Assembly: GCA_964550175.1 (NCBI GenBank)
Contig: CAZJXP010000001.1
Span: forward strand, 868,001-932,000
Reading direction: 5' to 3'
From: DSQK01 sp964550175
Lineage (GTDB): Archaea; Nanobdellota; Nanobdellia; Woesearchaeales; ARS49
Length of the DNA stretch: 64,000 nt
This document shows, in pieces, positions 28,890-37,442 of the stretch. The notes beneath the pieces were generated by a model. It made no database searches. It was not told the origin of the DNA and saw only the letters and a list, made by a program, of their open reading frames with translations. Made by a program: the position numbers and the translations under genes. Within the stretch, counting starts at the first letter, position 1. Each line of letters begins with the position of its first letter.

Positions 28890-29815
28890 AAACAACAATC
28901 TATTGCCCGGACATCGAATGCGAAAGCTGCAACAAAATAATCACTCGCGCGCTCCATGCGATCGAAGCAACCCCCGTTCAATTCACCAACAATTCCCTTG
29001 ACGTCGAATACGAGCCCAATAAGACGTCCATCAAGACGATCCTCGCGACAATCCGCTCCAAAGGCTTCCGCGCGGCTACTGAACCGTTTGAGCGCAAGAC
29101 CTTCGGCGAACGCTTCCGGGACTTCCGCGCGAACAAGCATAAATACGCCGTCGAGCACAACATCCCGCGCTACTCCCTGTTCGCGTTCATCCTGCTTCTC
29201 GCGGCGCAGGCGCTCGCGTATTACGCGTTTTTCAGGCGCATCCCTGACTTTTTGCCGCAGTACGGCGCGTGGCTAGTCTATCTTGACCTTTCAGTCATAA
29301 GCATCGGCGCGGCCATGTGGCACATCAACGCCTACCGCCCGAAAGTCACCATGATGGTCGGCATGATGATCGGGATGACCTTCGGCATGCAGACGGGCAT
29401 GATGCTCGGCACCATCATCGGCGCGACCAACGGGCTGTTCTACGGCAGCCTTTTCGCGATGCTCATCGCGGTTGCCGTCGGCGTGAAGAACGGCTGGTGC
29501 TGCGGAATCATGGGTCTCCTCGAAGGGGCGATGGCCGGGATGATGGGTGGACTCATGGGGGCCATGATAGGCCTTATGCTCAGCGTCGACCACATCCTTT
29601 GGCTGATGCCGGCATTCTTCACGATTAATCTCGCAATCATGTGGGGACTTTCGTATATGCTCTACGAGGAGGCAGTCGAGGACAAACAGCTGCGCGCGGA
29701 ACCGATGCCGTTCCTGACCTTCTTTTCGTACTGCCTCATCGCGGCGGGAATCCTCACGGCAATCATCGTCTACGGCCCGAAGACGGGAATAGCGGCGCTC
29801 GGAGCGTTCGGATGA
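28886..29815 (+). CDS. HMA-like domain fused to Met/Gly-rich membrane protein
   Basis: The 309-residue protein has an HMA-like N-terminus with DIECESC at about 9-15, then about seven membrane helices. Two helices are packed with methionine and glycine (MMVGMMIGMTFGMQTGMM at about 155-175 and GAMAGMMGGLMGAMIGLM at about 213-232), and an adjacent loop has NGWCCG. Methionine thioethers bind Cu(I), so a copper channel or transporter is likely. I do not recognise a named family. Confidence 0.75.
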   Translation: MKTTIYCPDIECESCNKIITRALHAIEATPVQFTNNSLDVEYEPNKTSIKTILATIRSKGFRAATEPFERKTFGERFRDFRANKHKYAVEHNIPRYSLFAFILLLAAQALAYYAFFRRIPDFLPQYGAWLVYLDLSVISIGAAMWHINAYRPKVTMMVGMMIGMTFGMQTGMMLGTIIGATNGLFYGSLFAMLIAVAVGVKNGWCCGIMGLLEGAMAGMMGGLMGAMIGLMLSVDHILWLMPAFFTINLAIMWGLSYMLYEEAVEDKQLRAEPMPFLTFFSYCLIAAGILTAIIVYGPKTGIAALGAFG

Positions 29816-30195
29816 AGAACAACTACTGGGCAATCGGCATTGCCGGACTCATCGTCGTGGCGCTGGTTTATTTTTCGGTTAATGAGATATCGACCAGCGT
29901 TGCGCCCGCGCCGACTACGACTGGAACTCCAGTTGACGGCGAAGTCTTGCTGAGCTGGGGAAAATTCAATTATGCGCCGGATGTCATCAACGCGAAAGTC
30001 GGCGTGCCGTTGCGCATAAAAGCTGATTTGGCGCGTATCACGGGATGCTACAAATCATTTCTCATCCCGGAGCTCGGTGTCTCAGGATATTTCAGCCCTG
30101 AGCACGACACGATAGAGTTCACGCCGCAAAAGGCAGGGACGTTCACGTTCACGTGCAGCATGGGAATGGGGCGGGGCACCCTCATCGTCACATGA
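29812..30195 (+). CDS. Membrane-anchored cupredoxin-like protein
   Basis: The 127-residue protein has an N-terminal anchor (about 6-22), a Pro/Thr linker and a cupredoxin-type beta domain. Its ligand loop reads TFTCSMGMGRGTLIV, with Cys and Met in place, and GCYKSF lies upstream. This is the pattern of plastocyanin/COX2-like domains in Cu-resistance loci. It would bind copper outside the cell. The ATG at 29812 overlaps the preceding stop. Confidence 0.8.
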   Translation: MKNNYWAIGIAGLIVVALVYFSVNEISTSVAPAPTTTGTPVDGEVLLSWGKFNYAPDVINAKVGVPLRIKADLARITGCYKSFLIPELGVSGYFSPEHDTIEFTPQKAGTFTFTCSMGMGRGTLIVT

Positions 30196-30635
30196 GACGC
30201 ACGCTCAAGGCGCCGTACCTTTGGTGGACACTCGCCATTTTCTGTTTATATTTGATTTTGAACATATTGCTCAGCGATTTCACTTCAACCCTCTTGTCGA
30301 TTCCGTATTATCTCGACACGATTAACTGGCCATTGCTCCTTGGTTCTCTGTTGTTGACGGTCGCCATCGCGGCGCTTGTTTCGGTGAGCATGGTTTATTC
30401 ATTCATCAAGTACCAGGAGCGCAGAAAAACGAAGAACATCACGGTCGCCTGCACGGCGTCCGTCGCTGGGTTGATCGTTGGGTTCTGCCCGCTGTGCACG
30501 GCGAGCATTCTGCCTATTCTTCTTAGCGCCATCGGCATCACGTTCACGTGGACACTATTGCCGTTTAACGGGGTTGAAGTCCAGCTATTGCTCATCGTTT
30601 TGCTCGCGATTAATTTGCGGGTGCTGCGCAAATGA
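30192..30635 (+). CDS. Membrane protein with CPLC motif in copper island
   Basis: The 147-residue protein has four membrane helices. GFCPLCTASILP at about 103-114 places a CxxC at the start of the third or fourth helix. The CxxC could pass electrons or bind Cu(I). It is coupled on both sides by 4-bp overlaps, so it belongs to the copper operon. Family not recognised. Confidence 0.7.
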   Translation: MRRTLKAPYLWWTLAIFCLYLILNILLSDFTSTLLSIPYYLDTINWPLLLGSLLLTVAIAALVSVSMVYSFIKYQERRKTKNITVACTASVAGLIVGFCPLCTASILPILLSAIGITFTWTLLPFNGVEVQLLLIVLLAINLRVLRK

Positions 30636-32803
30636 AGACGACACTCTCCATTTCAGGCATGCACTGCGCGAGCTGCGCGACCATTATCACGAAAGCGCTC
30701 GCGAAAACGCCAGGCGTGACGAACGCGAACGTCAACTTCTCAATCGCAAAGGCGTTCGTCGAGCATGATTCTTCTGTGAACGAAACCCAGCTAATCAAAT
30801 CGATTGAGGCAAAAGGATTCAAAGCGACGCATGAACTCGATGTTGCTGAAGAAAAGAAACGGAAATCTGAAGAAATAACGGCAATCAAGCGCAAATTCCA
30901 GCTTAGTGTCGCGTTATCCCTTCCCGCGTTCCTCATCGGCATGTTCTTCATGATGGACGGGATGTTCTTCACCGGCATAGAAGTGCCTTATGCAGTTTGG
31001 ATACTGTTTCTGTTGGCGACCCCAGTGCAGTTCTACGTCGGACGGGACTTCTACCGCGGCACGTGGGCGGCGCTCAAGAACAAGTCAGCCAACATGGACT
31101 CCTTGATTGCATTAGGCACGACGGCGTCTTATGTTTACAGCGTGTTCGCGCTGTTTTTCGGCGGGGCGCAGTACTTTGAGATTTCGGCCGTCTTGATAAC
31201 GTTAGTGCTGTTAGGCAAATTCCTCGAAGCGCGCGCGAAAGGAAAAACCAGTGCGGCGATTGAGAAATTGATTCAGCTTTCGCCGAAAACGGCTACAATA
31301 TTTCGAAACGGAAAAGAGCTCAAAATTCCTATTGACGATGTCAAAGAAGGAGATGTCCTGATTGTGCGTCCGGGAGAGAAGATTCCGGTTGACGGAATTG
31401 TTATTGCGGGCGAATCGTCCATTGACGAGAGCATGATCACGGGCGAAAGCATGCCGGTCGACAAGTCGAACGGAAGCGCGGTCATCGGCGGCACGATAAA
31501 CAAGAACGGTGTGCTGCGCATGGTCGCGAAAAAGGTCGGCGCGAACACCACTTTGGCAAACATTATCAAATTAATTGAGGACGCGCAAGGACGCAAAGCC
31601 CCAATCCAACGGTTCGCGGACACGATTTCGGCGTACTTCGTCCCTATTGTTATCGTGATTGCGATTGGCACGTTCGCGACGTGGATGTTTTTCAATACAC
31701 TCTCGTTCGCGCTCATCGCTGCCGTTTCAGTGCTCGTCATCGCGTGCCCGTGCGCGCTGGGACTTGCAACGCCGACGGCAATCATGGTCGGCACGGGCAA
31801 AGGAGCGCAGCAAGGAATCTTGATTAAAGGCGGCGACGTGCTCGAGACGACGCACAAAATCACGCACGTTCTTTTTGACAAGACGGGAACCTTGACGAAA
31901 GGAACGCCTGAAGTCACCGATATTATTTCATTTTCGAATTTGTCCGAAAAAGAGCTGCTCATCGACGTCGCGAGCCTAGAGCACGGCTCAGAGCATCCGC
32001 TTGCTCAAGCTATCGTCAAGAAGGCAGGAAAGAACAAGCTCGCGAAAGTCGCCCATTTCAAAGCCGTCCCGGGTCATGGCGTGACGGCGACGCTAAAAGG
32101 AAAACATTATTTCTTTGGCAACCGGAAACTGATGCGCAACGCGAAGGCGAACACGAAACCGTTCGAAAAGCAGATATGTGCTCTCGAGGAAGAAGGAAAA
32201 ACAGCAATGCTGTTCGCGACGAAAGGAAAACTGCTCGGCATGATTGCCGTCGCTGACGTTTTGAAAGACACGTCGAAAGAGGCCGTTGACAAGCTTACCT
32301 CGCTCGGACTTTCCGTTTACATGGTAACCGGCGACAACAAACGCACGGCTAACGCAATCGCGCAACAAGCGGGCATCAAAAACGTGTTCGCGGAAGTATT
32401 GCCGGGCGAAAAGGCCGCCATCGTCAAGAAACTTCAAAAGGAGGGCAGCGTCGCGATGATTGGCGACGGCATCAACGACGCGCCGGCGTTAGCTCAAGCG
32501 GACATCGGCATCGCGATGGGGTCAGGGACTGATGTGGCGCTGGAAACGGGCGACATCGTCCTGATGCGCAACGATTTGCGCGACATCCCGAAAGCGATTT
32601 CGTTGAGCCGAAACACGATGCGCAAGATCAAGCAGAACATGTTCTGGGCTTTGGTTTACAATTGCATCGGGATACCAATCGCGGCAGGCGTTTTCTACCC
32701 GATGACGGGCTGGTTGCTGTCGCCGATATTAGCCGGCGGCGCGATGGCGTTGAGCTCGGTGAGCGTTGTTACTAATTCGTTGCTGCTCAAGTATGGGAAG
32801 TAG
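30632..32803 (+). CDS. copA: Copper-exporting P1B-type ATPase CopA
   Basis: The 723-residue protein has one N-terminal HMA domain (GMHCASC), eight membrane helices, A-domain TGESMPVDK, the metal-pathway CPC in IACPCALGLATPTA, phosphorylation site DKTGTLTKG, the HP dipeptide in GSEHPLAQ and GDGINDAPALAQADIG. The last helix has YNCIGIPIAAGVFYP, then MALSSVSVVTNSL. This matches P1B-1 Cu(I) exporters. It is the last gene of the island. Confidence 0.96.
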   Translation: MKTTLSISGMHCASCATIITKALAKTPGVTNANVNFSIAKAFVEHDSSVNETQLIKSIEAKGFKATHELDVAEEKKRKSEEITAIKRKFQLSVALSLPAFLIGMFFMMDGMFFTGIEVPYAVWILFLLATPVQFYVGRDFYRGTWAALKNKSANMDSLIALGTTASYVYSVFALFFGGAQYFEISAVLITLVLLGKFLEARAKGKTSAAIEKLIQLSPKTATIFRNGKELKIPIDDVKEGDVLIVRPGEKIPVDGIVIAGESSIDESMITGESMPVDKSNGSAVIGGTINKNGVLRMVAKKVGANTTLANIIKLIEDAQGRKAPIQRFADTISAYFVPIVIVIAIGTFATWMFFNTLSFALIAAVSVLVIACPCALGLATPTAIMVGTGKGAQQGILIKGGDVLETTHKITHVLFDKTGTLTKGTPEVTDIISFSNLSEKELLIDVASLEHGSEHPLAQAIVKKAGKNKLAKVAHFKAVPGHGVTATLKGKHYFFGNRKLMRNAKANTKPFEKQICALEEEGKTAMLFATKGKLLGMIAVADVLKDTSKEAVDKLTSLGLSVYMVTGDNKRTANAIAQQAGIKNVFAEVLPGEKAAIVKKLQKEGSVAMIGDGINDAPALAQADIGIAMGSGTDVALETGDIVLMRNDLRDIPKAISLSRNTMRKIKQNMFWALVYNCIGIPIAAGVFYPMTGWLLSPILAGGAMALSSVSVVTNSLLLKYGK

Positions 32804-32818
32804 ATGATTTGTCGTAGC

Positions 32819-32924
32819 ATGCTTTCCCCGCACGCTGCTGTCCTGCGAAGATTTTGAGCAGTTAGCTCGATTGTATTTAGAATTGATGCCTTAACGACGA
32901 AATAAAACTGGGCGGTAAAAAGCT
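32819..32924 (+). repeat. R1 intergenic element, copy J
   Basis: TGCTTTCCCCGCACGCTGCTGTCC, GCGAAGATTTTGAG, AGTTAGCTCGATTGTA, AGAATTGATGCC, TTAACGACGAAATAAAAC, TGGGCGGTAAAAAG. It is one of the best-preserved copies and lies between convergent genes. Confidence 0.85.
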
Positions 32925-32932
32925 CAACGAAC

Positions 32933-34951
32933 TTATTCTAGTCCCAGTCCGGTATAGAACGGCTTTCCTCTATACTGATCCGACAGCGCCATCTCGCCGA
33001 ACAAGAATCTTGGCGGCGACGTGCTGCCGAAGTACGTCGTGTCCGCGACATCCCAGCCGACAGGCGCCTTTCCGGGCGCGGCGAGACCGTAGATGCTGTT
33101 GCCGAACAGCTTCCAGCCGCCGTACATCGCCTCGTATTGCTTTGCGGGATCCTGCGCGCCGGGCTCGACAATAAGGTCGGTGACACCGGCTTCCGTCATC
33201 GTCTTGACGAATTCTAAGATGGGAGCGTTCCCTGCGCCGGGCGTCAAGTGCTCGTCGTTGTAGCCAAAGTTGTCCGTGACGTGAATGTGACCGATGATTT
33301 TCTCCTTGTTCAACTCTTTTAGTTTGCCAATAAGCCAGCCCTTGAATCGTTTTCCTTGGTCTTCGATGCTCTCGCCGGGCTTCGTCTCCATGTATTTGCG
33401 CCACATGTTCGCGTGGCCGATGTCGAACGTCGCGCGGATGCTCTTCTGCGCCTGCTCGTTGGCTTCGCTTGGGCTCATATTCTTCTGCTGAACGAGCATG
33501 TCGGCCATCTTCTTGCGCGAATTCATGATGATTGACTTCAATTCATCAGGATGCGAGCCAAACGTCTCAGGGAACAGGTTTTCAGGCGCGACGAACAGGT
33601 CGCGCTTCAGTCCTTGTTGCTTCGCCTTCTCAAACGCGTAAAATCCAGCTTTTCCGATGGTGTCGAACGTTTTGTCCAACGCGATATCGGCGACGGGCTT
33701 GAATCGTGCAGTTTGTTTTTCAAGATCCTGCTGCTGTTCTTGATAGGAGATTGCCGTCTGCATGATGCTTGCGATACGCTGATCAAAATTATTAATTTGA
33801 TTATTTATTCTGCGAAGCACTCGATCGCCTTGACCATTGGCGATTTGGTCGGCCATTTCTGGAGCCAATCCTTGGCGGGCGGCCGCAATCGCGAGCTGTT
33901 CCCGTTCCTGATCTGTTCTCGCCTGGCTCATCTTTTCGTTCAGCTGTTTTACTTTCGTTTCCGCTTCTTTCAATTCCGCTTGTTCCTGCTCATAGTGATC
34001 GAGGTCCTTTAGATAGTAAAGCCTTTGACCCTCTATCTGCTGGATTTTTGCGTCATTCTGGAGTTTGATGAACATCTGCTCGGGAGACCCGATTTTTTTG
34101 TTCGGGTTTTCTTTGTTCCACTGTTCTTGCTCTTTTTTGACGTCATCCCAGCCAATTTCGCGGGTCGCAAATTTCCATTTTGCTCGTTCATCAGGATACG
34201 CTTTCTGGCTTTGCGTGTCATATGCCGGCACGGGATTTCCGAAATTATCCTTGATAATTTTCCCTTGTTTATCCTTCTCATACACCGGCAATTGAATCGT
34301 GATGTCCTCAGGAATCGCCTGTATCTGACCTGTTTTCTCGTCCGCGATCATGTGCGTAGCCTTGCCCGGAATCATCTTTCCGTCCTTGTCTTTCATGGCG
34401 TGCTCGCCCGGGAACAATTGGAACTTCATATTGTACTTCTCACTGCCCTTCTCATCAATATTGTACAGCGGCCGCTGGAATTCGCCGGAGTGCATCGTGA
34501 TTGCTCCGCCGCCGGACGCTTCGGCCGCGAAATCGATGGCTCGCTTCAGTTCGTGCAATGTCTGCTCGCGCGAACCTTCGTCAAATCCGCGATTCGTCAA
34601 TCCCGCGAATCCCTGGATGCCGACGGACGCGTGCGTGCTCAATTCCATTTGGTTGACTTTCGCCAATTCTCTGATTGCACGGCGTTGTTCGGCGTCGACG
34701 CCTTCCGGCGTGATTTGACCGGAGAAAATGCTTCCCTTGCCTGAACCCATGAATCCGATTTCGACCTTTCGCGCGCCTTCCCGGATTTTTGCGATAAGCG
34801 GCTGGATGACGTCGCGCGTCGCCATGATGCTGATGCCGATCTCGTGGATGGCCAATAGAGGTTCAGGCTTCGGGCCGCCACCGATAGACGGGATGTTCTC
34901 GCCGCTCGAGCGGTCCATCGAATTCGCGTAGCTGCCGCTGTAGTCAGCCAT
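32933..34951 (-). CDS. TIM-barrel (xylose isomerase-like) protein with coiled-coil insert
   Basis: The 672-residue protein begins (about 30-170) and ends (about 490-640) with segments like the AP endonuclease 2/sugar isomerase TIM barrel. These include STHASVGIQGFAG, GGGAITMHSGEF, FDIGHANMWRKYM, GHIHVTDNFGYNDEH and DLIVEPGAQ, with His/Asp/Glu positions that could bind metal. About 250 residues of charged coiled coil are inserted between the barrel halves. It is the last gene of a minus-strand cluster. Substrate unknown. Confidence 0.75.
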   Translation of the reverse strand: MADYSGSYANSMDRSSGENIPSIGGGPKPEPLLAIHEIGISIMATRDVIQPLIAKIREGARKVEIGFMGSGKGSIFSGQITPEGVDAEQRRAIRELAKVNQMELSTHASVGIQGFAGLTNRGFDEGSREQTLHELKRAIDFAAEASGGGAITMHSGEFQRPLYNIDEKGSEKYNMKFQLFPGEHAMKDKDGKMIPGKATHMIADEKTGQIQAIPEDITIQLPVYEKDKQGKIIKDNFGNPVPAYDTQSQKAYPDERAKWKFATREIGWDDVKKEQEQWNKENPNKKIGSPEQMFIKLQNDAKIQQIEGQRLYYLKDLDHYEQEQAELKEAETKVKQLNEKMSQARTDQEREQLAIAAARQGLAPEMADQIANGQGDRVLRRINNQINNFDQRIASIMQTAISYQEQQQDLEKQTARFKPVADIALDKTFDTIGKAGFYAFEKAKQQGLKRDLFVAPENLFPETFGSHPDELKSIIMNSRKKMADMLVQQKNMSPSEANEQAQKSIRATFDIGHANMWRKYMETKPGESIEDQGKRFKGWLIGKLKELNKEKIIGHIHVTDNFGYNDEHLTPGAGNAPILEFVKTMTEAGVTDLIVEPGAQDPAKQYEAMYGGWKLFGNSIYGLAAPGKAPVGWDVADTTYFGSTSPPRFLFGEMALSDQYRGKPFYTGLGLE

Positions 34952-35511
34952 CAGAATTCCTCATGCTTCTTTTTTGGACGCTCATAATTGTGAATCTGCT
35001 TCAGCGCTTCCTCGGTTTTTGTGAGGATTGTTCTTGTGTCTTCATCCTTGATGGACGGCAACACGCGTTCGACCGTCTCGGCCAGCGCGCCATAGGCGTT
35101 CACCGACTGCTTTTCCTCGACCGTCAACGACTCGCCGGCGGCCAGTTTGTCGCGCAAACTCGCCACTCGCTCGTACGCCCGCGGCGCCGAGTTGTACACG
35201 ACCTTGAATATCTCTTCTGGCCTTGCCTGCGGCGTGATTCTGTTTGCCGTTTCAAGTTCGGTTTCCAAGTTCTTCCGCGGGAAGAGTTTCGCGACATCGA
35301 CGTGCTTGTCTCGTGGAATCTCGATTTTCTGCAGGATGGTGAGCTCGCGGTTCGTTTCCGCTTCCAATTCGCTCAGCGTGACGAGCCGCTTCTCGGCGTC
35401 CGCTTGAGCTTGCTTGACGTGCTCCTCGACCAGTCTTCGCAACGCCTTGATTTTCTCAAGACGCTCGTTCGGGGACTGCTTCCGGAGGTCGTCCACATCG
35501 ATGGATATCAT
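34951..35511 (-). CDS. Coiled-coil protein of the TIM-barrel cluster
   Basis: The 186-residue soluble protein is almost entirely helical and highly charged (LRRLVEEHVKQAQADAEKRL, then a helix around ELEAETNRELTILQKIEI). Its stop overlaps the TIM-barrel ATG by 1 bp (TGATG). TATA at 35532-35542 gives a leaderless start. It probably binds the coiled coil of its neighbour (inference). Confidence 0.6.
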   Translation of the reverse strand: MISIDVDDLRKQSPNERLEKIKALRRLVEEHVKQAQADAEKRLVTLSELEAETNRELTILQKIEIPRDKHVDVAKLFPRKNLETELETANRITPQARPEEIFKVVYNSAPRAYERVASLRDKLAAGESLTVEEKQSVNAYGALAETVERVLPSIKDEDTRTILTKTEEALKQIHNYERPKKKHEEF

Positions 35512-35531
35512 CGACGTGACTATGCGTTTAT

Positions 35532-35542
35532 GCTATATAAAT
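35532..35542 (-). promoter_or_regulatory. TATA box for the coiled-coil/TIM-barrel pair
   Basis: GCTATATAAAT on the plus strand (ATTTATATAGC on the minus strand) lies 21-31 bp before the ATG at 35511. Confidence 0.55.
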
Positions 35543-35551
35543 GATAAGGAC

Positions 35552-37039
35552 CTAAGACCACGCGGCCAATCGGTGCGCAATCTTGAAAATTTTGTAAAAC
35601 CGCCAAGCGGTTTTCTTGACGTTCTTTTCGATTGCCTTCTTTCGGCTCTTGACATCTGCCCCGGGATTCTTCTTCATTTTCGGCCAGAACGCGCCAAGTA
35701 CATCCTTGAACCCGCCAATTGTTGATGAAGCGATTTCGTTGATTCCTTTGATTGAGTTTACCAGCGGCGCAAATAACGGTTCTTTCTTCGGCTTTTCCTC
35801 TTCTTTTTTATCTGGGAAGACTTCCTTATCCGCCTGGTTGAGGAAGACACTCAAATCATCTTCAACGCCCGTTAAGGCTTCGCGCAACGTCTCGTTCATG
35901 TCCTTGAGGAGCTCGATGTCTTCCTTGTCCTTGATTTTCTTGAACGCGTCAATCTCTTCCTGCGTCCAGGCGTAACTGCGCCAGGTTATTTCTGCCTCGC
36001 CCGTGTGCGTCGGGCCGCGGTGCTGGAAGTCCGGCGTAGCGAACGTCATCGCGGGCTTTGTCCGGTATTGGAACGTGATAAGCAAACAGTTGAACACGGT
36101 CTCGTCGCCTGTGCCGCTGCCGCCCTCGAGCTTCTTTCCCATCAATTCGATTTCAATCAGAGAGGTTTCAAACGCTTTCACCAATTCTGCGCGCGAGTTC
36201 CGGTCGAGGTCAAGCCCAAGCCTTTTCACGGCCTTAATGTACGGCTTCACCCACTTCATGTACAGCCGGATGGTGGAATAGTATTGGCGCAGATATTTCA
36301 GCAAGTACGTTCTTCGTTTCGTGAGTTCTTCCCATGTCGACTTCTTCCACATATAGTATTGAGTGAGCTTTCGCTGCAGCAAGTCGACGACGGAGCCGTT
36401 GTATTCCTGCTTGAGATTCTTGATTCTTTTTGCGAATGCATCATCACTTTCGTTCTTTGACTGATTCATCTCGAAAAATAAGTTAGGGAGAACAACAAAT
36501 CCGACCTGTTGCGAAAGCCCGATGACGCTCTGCGGGTTCTTCGCGCCGCCTTCGACGAGGTCGATGTACAGTCCTTTCAGCGTCTTTTCGTGTTCATCTG
36601 CCTGTTCGCCGCCCTCGAAACTCTTTTCGTACAGCGTGCGACGCTCGGCAATCGCTCGCAATTCTCGGACATATTGCGGCAGCGAGTTGACCATGTCATG
36701 GATAGTTCTGAGAAATGCGAAGACTCGGTCTTGAGTGACTCCTAATCTTGCTTGCCCTTGGCCGAACAAGCTCGACTGTTCGGACGCGCTGAAGACATCG
36801 TTCAGCTTTTCGACGATCGGAAATCCCTGGGCGCGGAAGTGCGTGAGGCACCAGAAGTACAACGCCTCGATGCCGATGGCCGGGTTTTCATAGATAATGC
36901 GCATGCGATTTAATGGCGCAGGATAGAGCTCGGTGTACTCGAATATCTGCGTGTTGGTGATTTCGACCTTATCCCAGTCCTTGAACAGCTTGGAGGGATC
37001 TGCGTAGTCCTTTCCCTTCTCCTCTTTTTTCTCAGCCAT
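35552..37039 (-). CDS. Large hypothetical cytoplasmic protein
   Basis: The 495-residue soluble protein is mostly helical with a Lys/Glu-rich region near 415-430 and a basic C-terminus (KKTAWRFYKIFKIAHRL). Distinct blocks are FKDWDKVEITNTQIFEYTEL near the start and AEITWRSYAWTQEEIDAFKK near 360. No known domain is recognised. It is 40 bp upstream of the coiled-coil gene with its own TATA (37065-37074), and probably belongs to the same functional set. Confidence 0.6.
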   Translation of the reverse strand: MAEKKEEKGKDYADPSKLFKDWDKVEITNTQIFEYTELYPAPLNRMRIIYENPAIGIEALYFWCLTHFRAQGFPIVEKLNDVFSASEQSSLFGQGQARLGVTQDRVFAFLRTIHDMVNSLPQYVRELRAIAERRTLYEKSFEGGEQADEHEKTLKGLYIDLVEGGAKNPQSVIGLSQQVGFVVLPNLFFEMNQSKNESDDAFAKRIKNLKQEYNGSVVDLLQRKLTQYYMWKKSTWEELTKRRTYLLKYLRQYYSTIRLYMKWVKPYIKAVKRLGLDLDRNSRAELVKAFETSLIEIELMGKKLEGGSGTGDETVFNCLLITFQYRTKPAMTFATPDFQHRGPTHTGEAEITWRSYAWTQEEIDAFKKIKDKEDIELLKDMNETLREALTGVEDDLSVFLNQADKEVFPDKKEEEKPKKEPLFAPLVNSIKGINEIASSTIGGFKDVLGAFWPKMKKNPGADVKSRKKAIEKNVKKTAWRFYKIFKIAHRLAAWS

Positions 37040-37083
37040 GGCTATATAAGTCCCAGGCGGATGTGTATTTAAATCTTCTCCAG

Positions 37084-37293
37084 CTACTTTTTACCGAGAA
37101 TTACTACAAAGCCGACCTTCTTGAGCTTGAGCGCGCCGATGCTGTCGGCCAGATTTGCGACTAACTCCTTCCTATTGTCGCAGGACGGCAAGAATTTCAC
37201 TCGGAGTTCGCCGTGCTTTTCCAATTGGCGCTTGATCTCTTCGAGCACCTTCTCGCTGAGACCTGTCTTGCCTATATTTATAGTGACGTCCAT
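37084..37293 (-). CDS. YhbY/CRS1-like RNA-binding protein
   Basis: The 69-residue protein matches the YhbY (CRM) fold. It has VTINIGKTGLSEKVLEEIKRQLEKHG, then ELRVKFL and GALKLKKVGFVVILGKK, with the IGKxGL turn corresponding to the family GxxG loop. It is shorter than bacterial YhbY (about 97 residues). YhbY binds pre-50S particles and CRM domains bind introns. A ribosome assembly role is likely. TATA at 37316-37323. Confidence 0.75.
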   Translation of the reverse strand: MDVTINIGKTGLSEKVLEEIKRQLEKHGELRVKFLPSCDNRKELVANLADSIGALKLKKVGFVVILGKK

Positions 37294-37346
37294 ACCATTA
37301 TTTTACTCGTGAGCCTTTTAAATCCTTCTTTGTCCTGGAAGAATAC

Positions 37347-37356
37347 GTTTATATAC
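37347..37356 (+). promoter_or_regulatory. TATA box of the large surface protein
   Basis: GTTTATATAC lies about 90 bp before the ATG at 37443. The leader carries GGGAGG near 37396 and GGGGAGG at 37431-37437, the latter correctly spaced for ribosome binding. Confidence 0.55.
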
Positions 37357-37442
37357 TTCGTTTATTTTGCGTTGAACATCATATTCGAAAAGAGTGGGAG
37401 GGTGTTGAGCACGTTCTTACTCTTAGTCTTGGGGAGGCCCGT

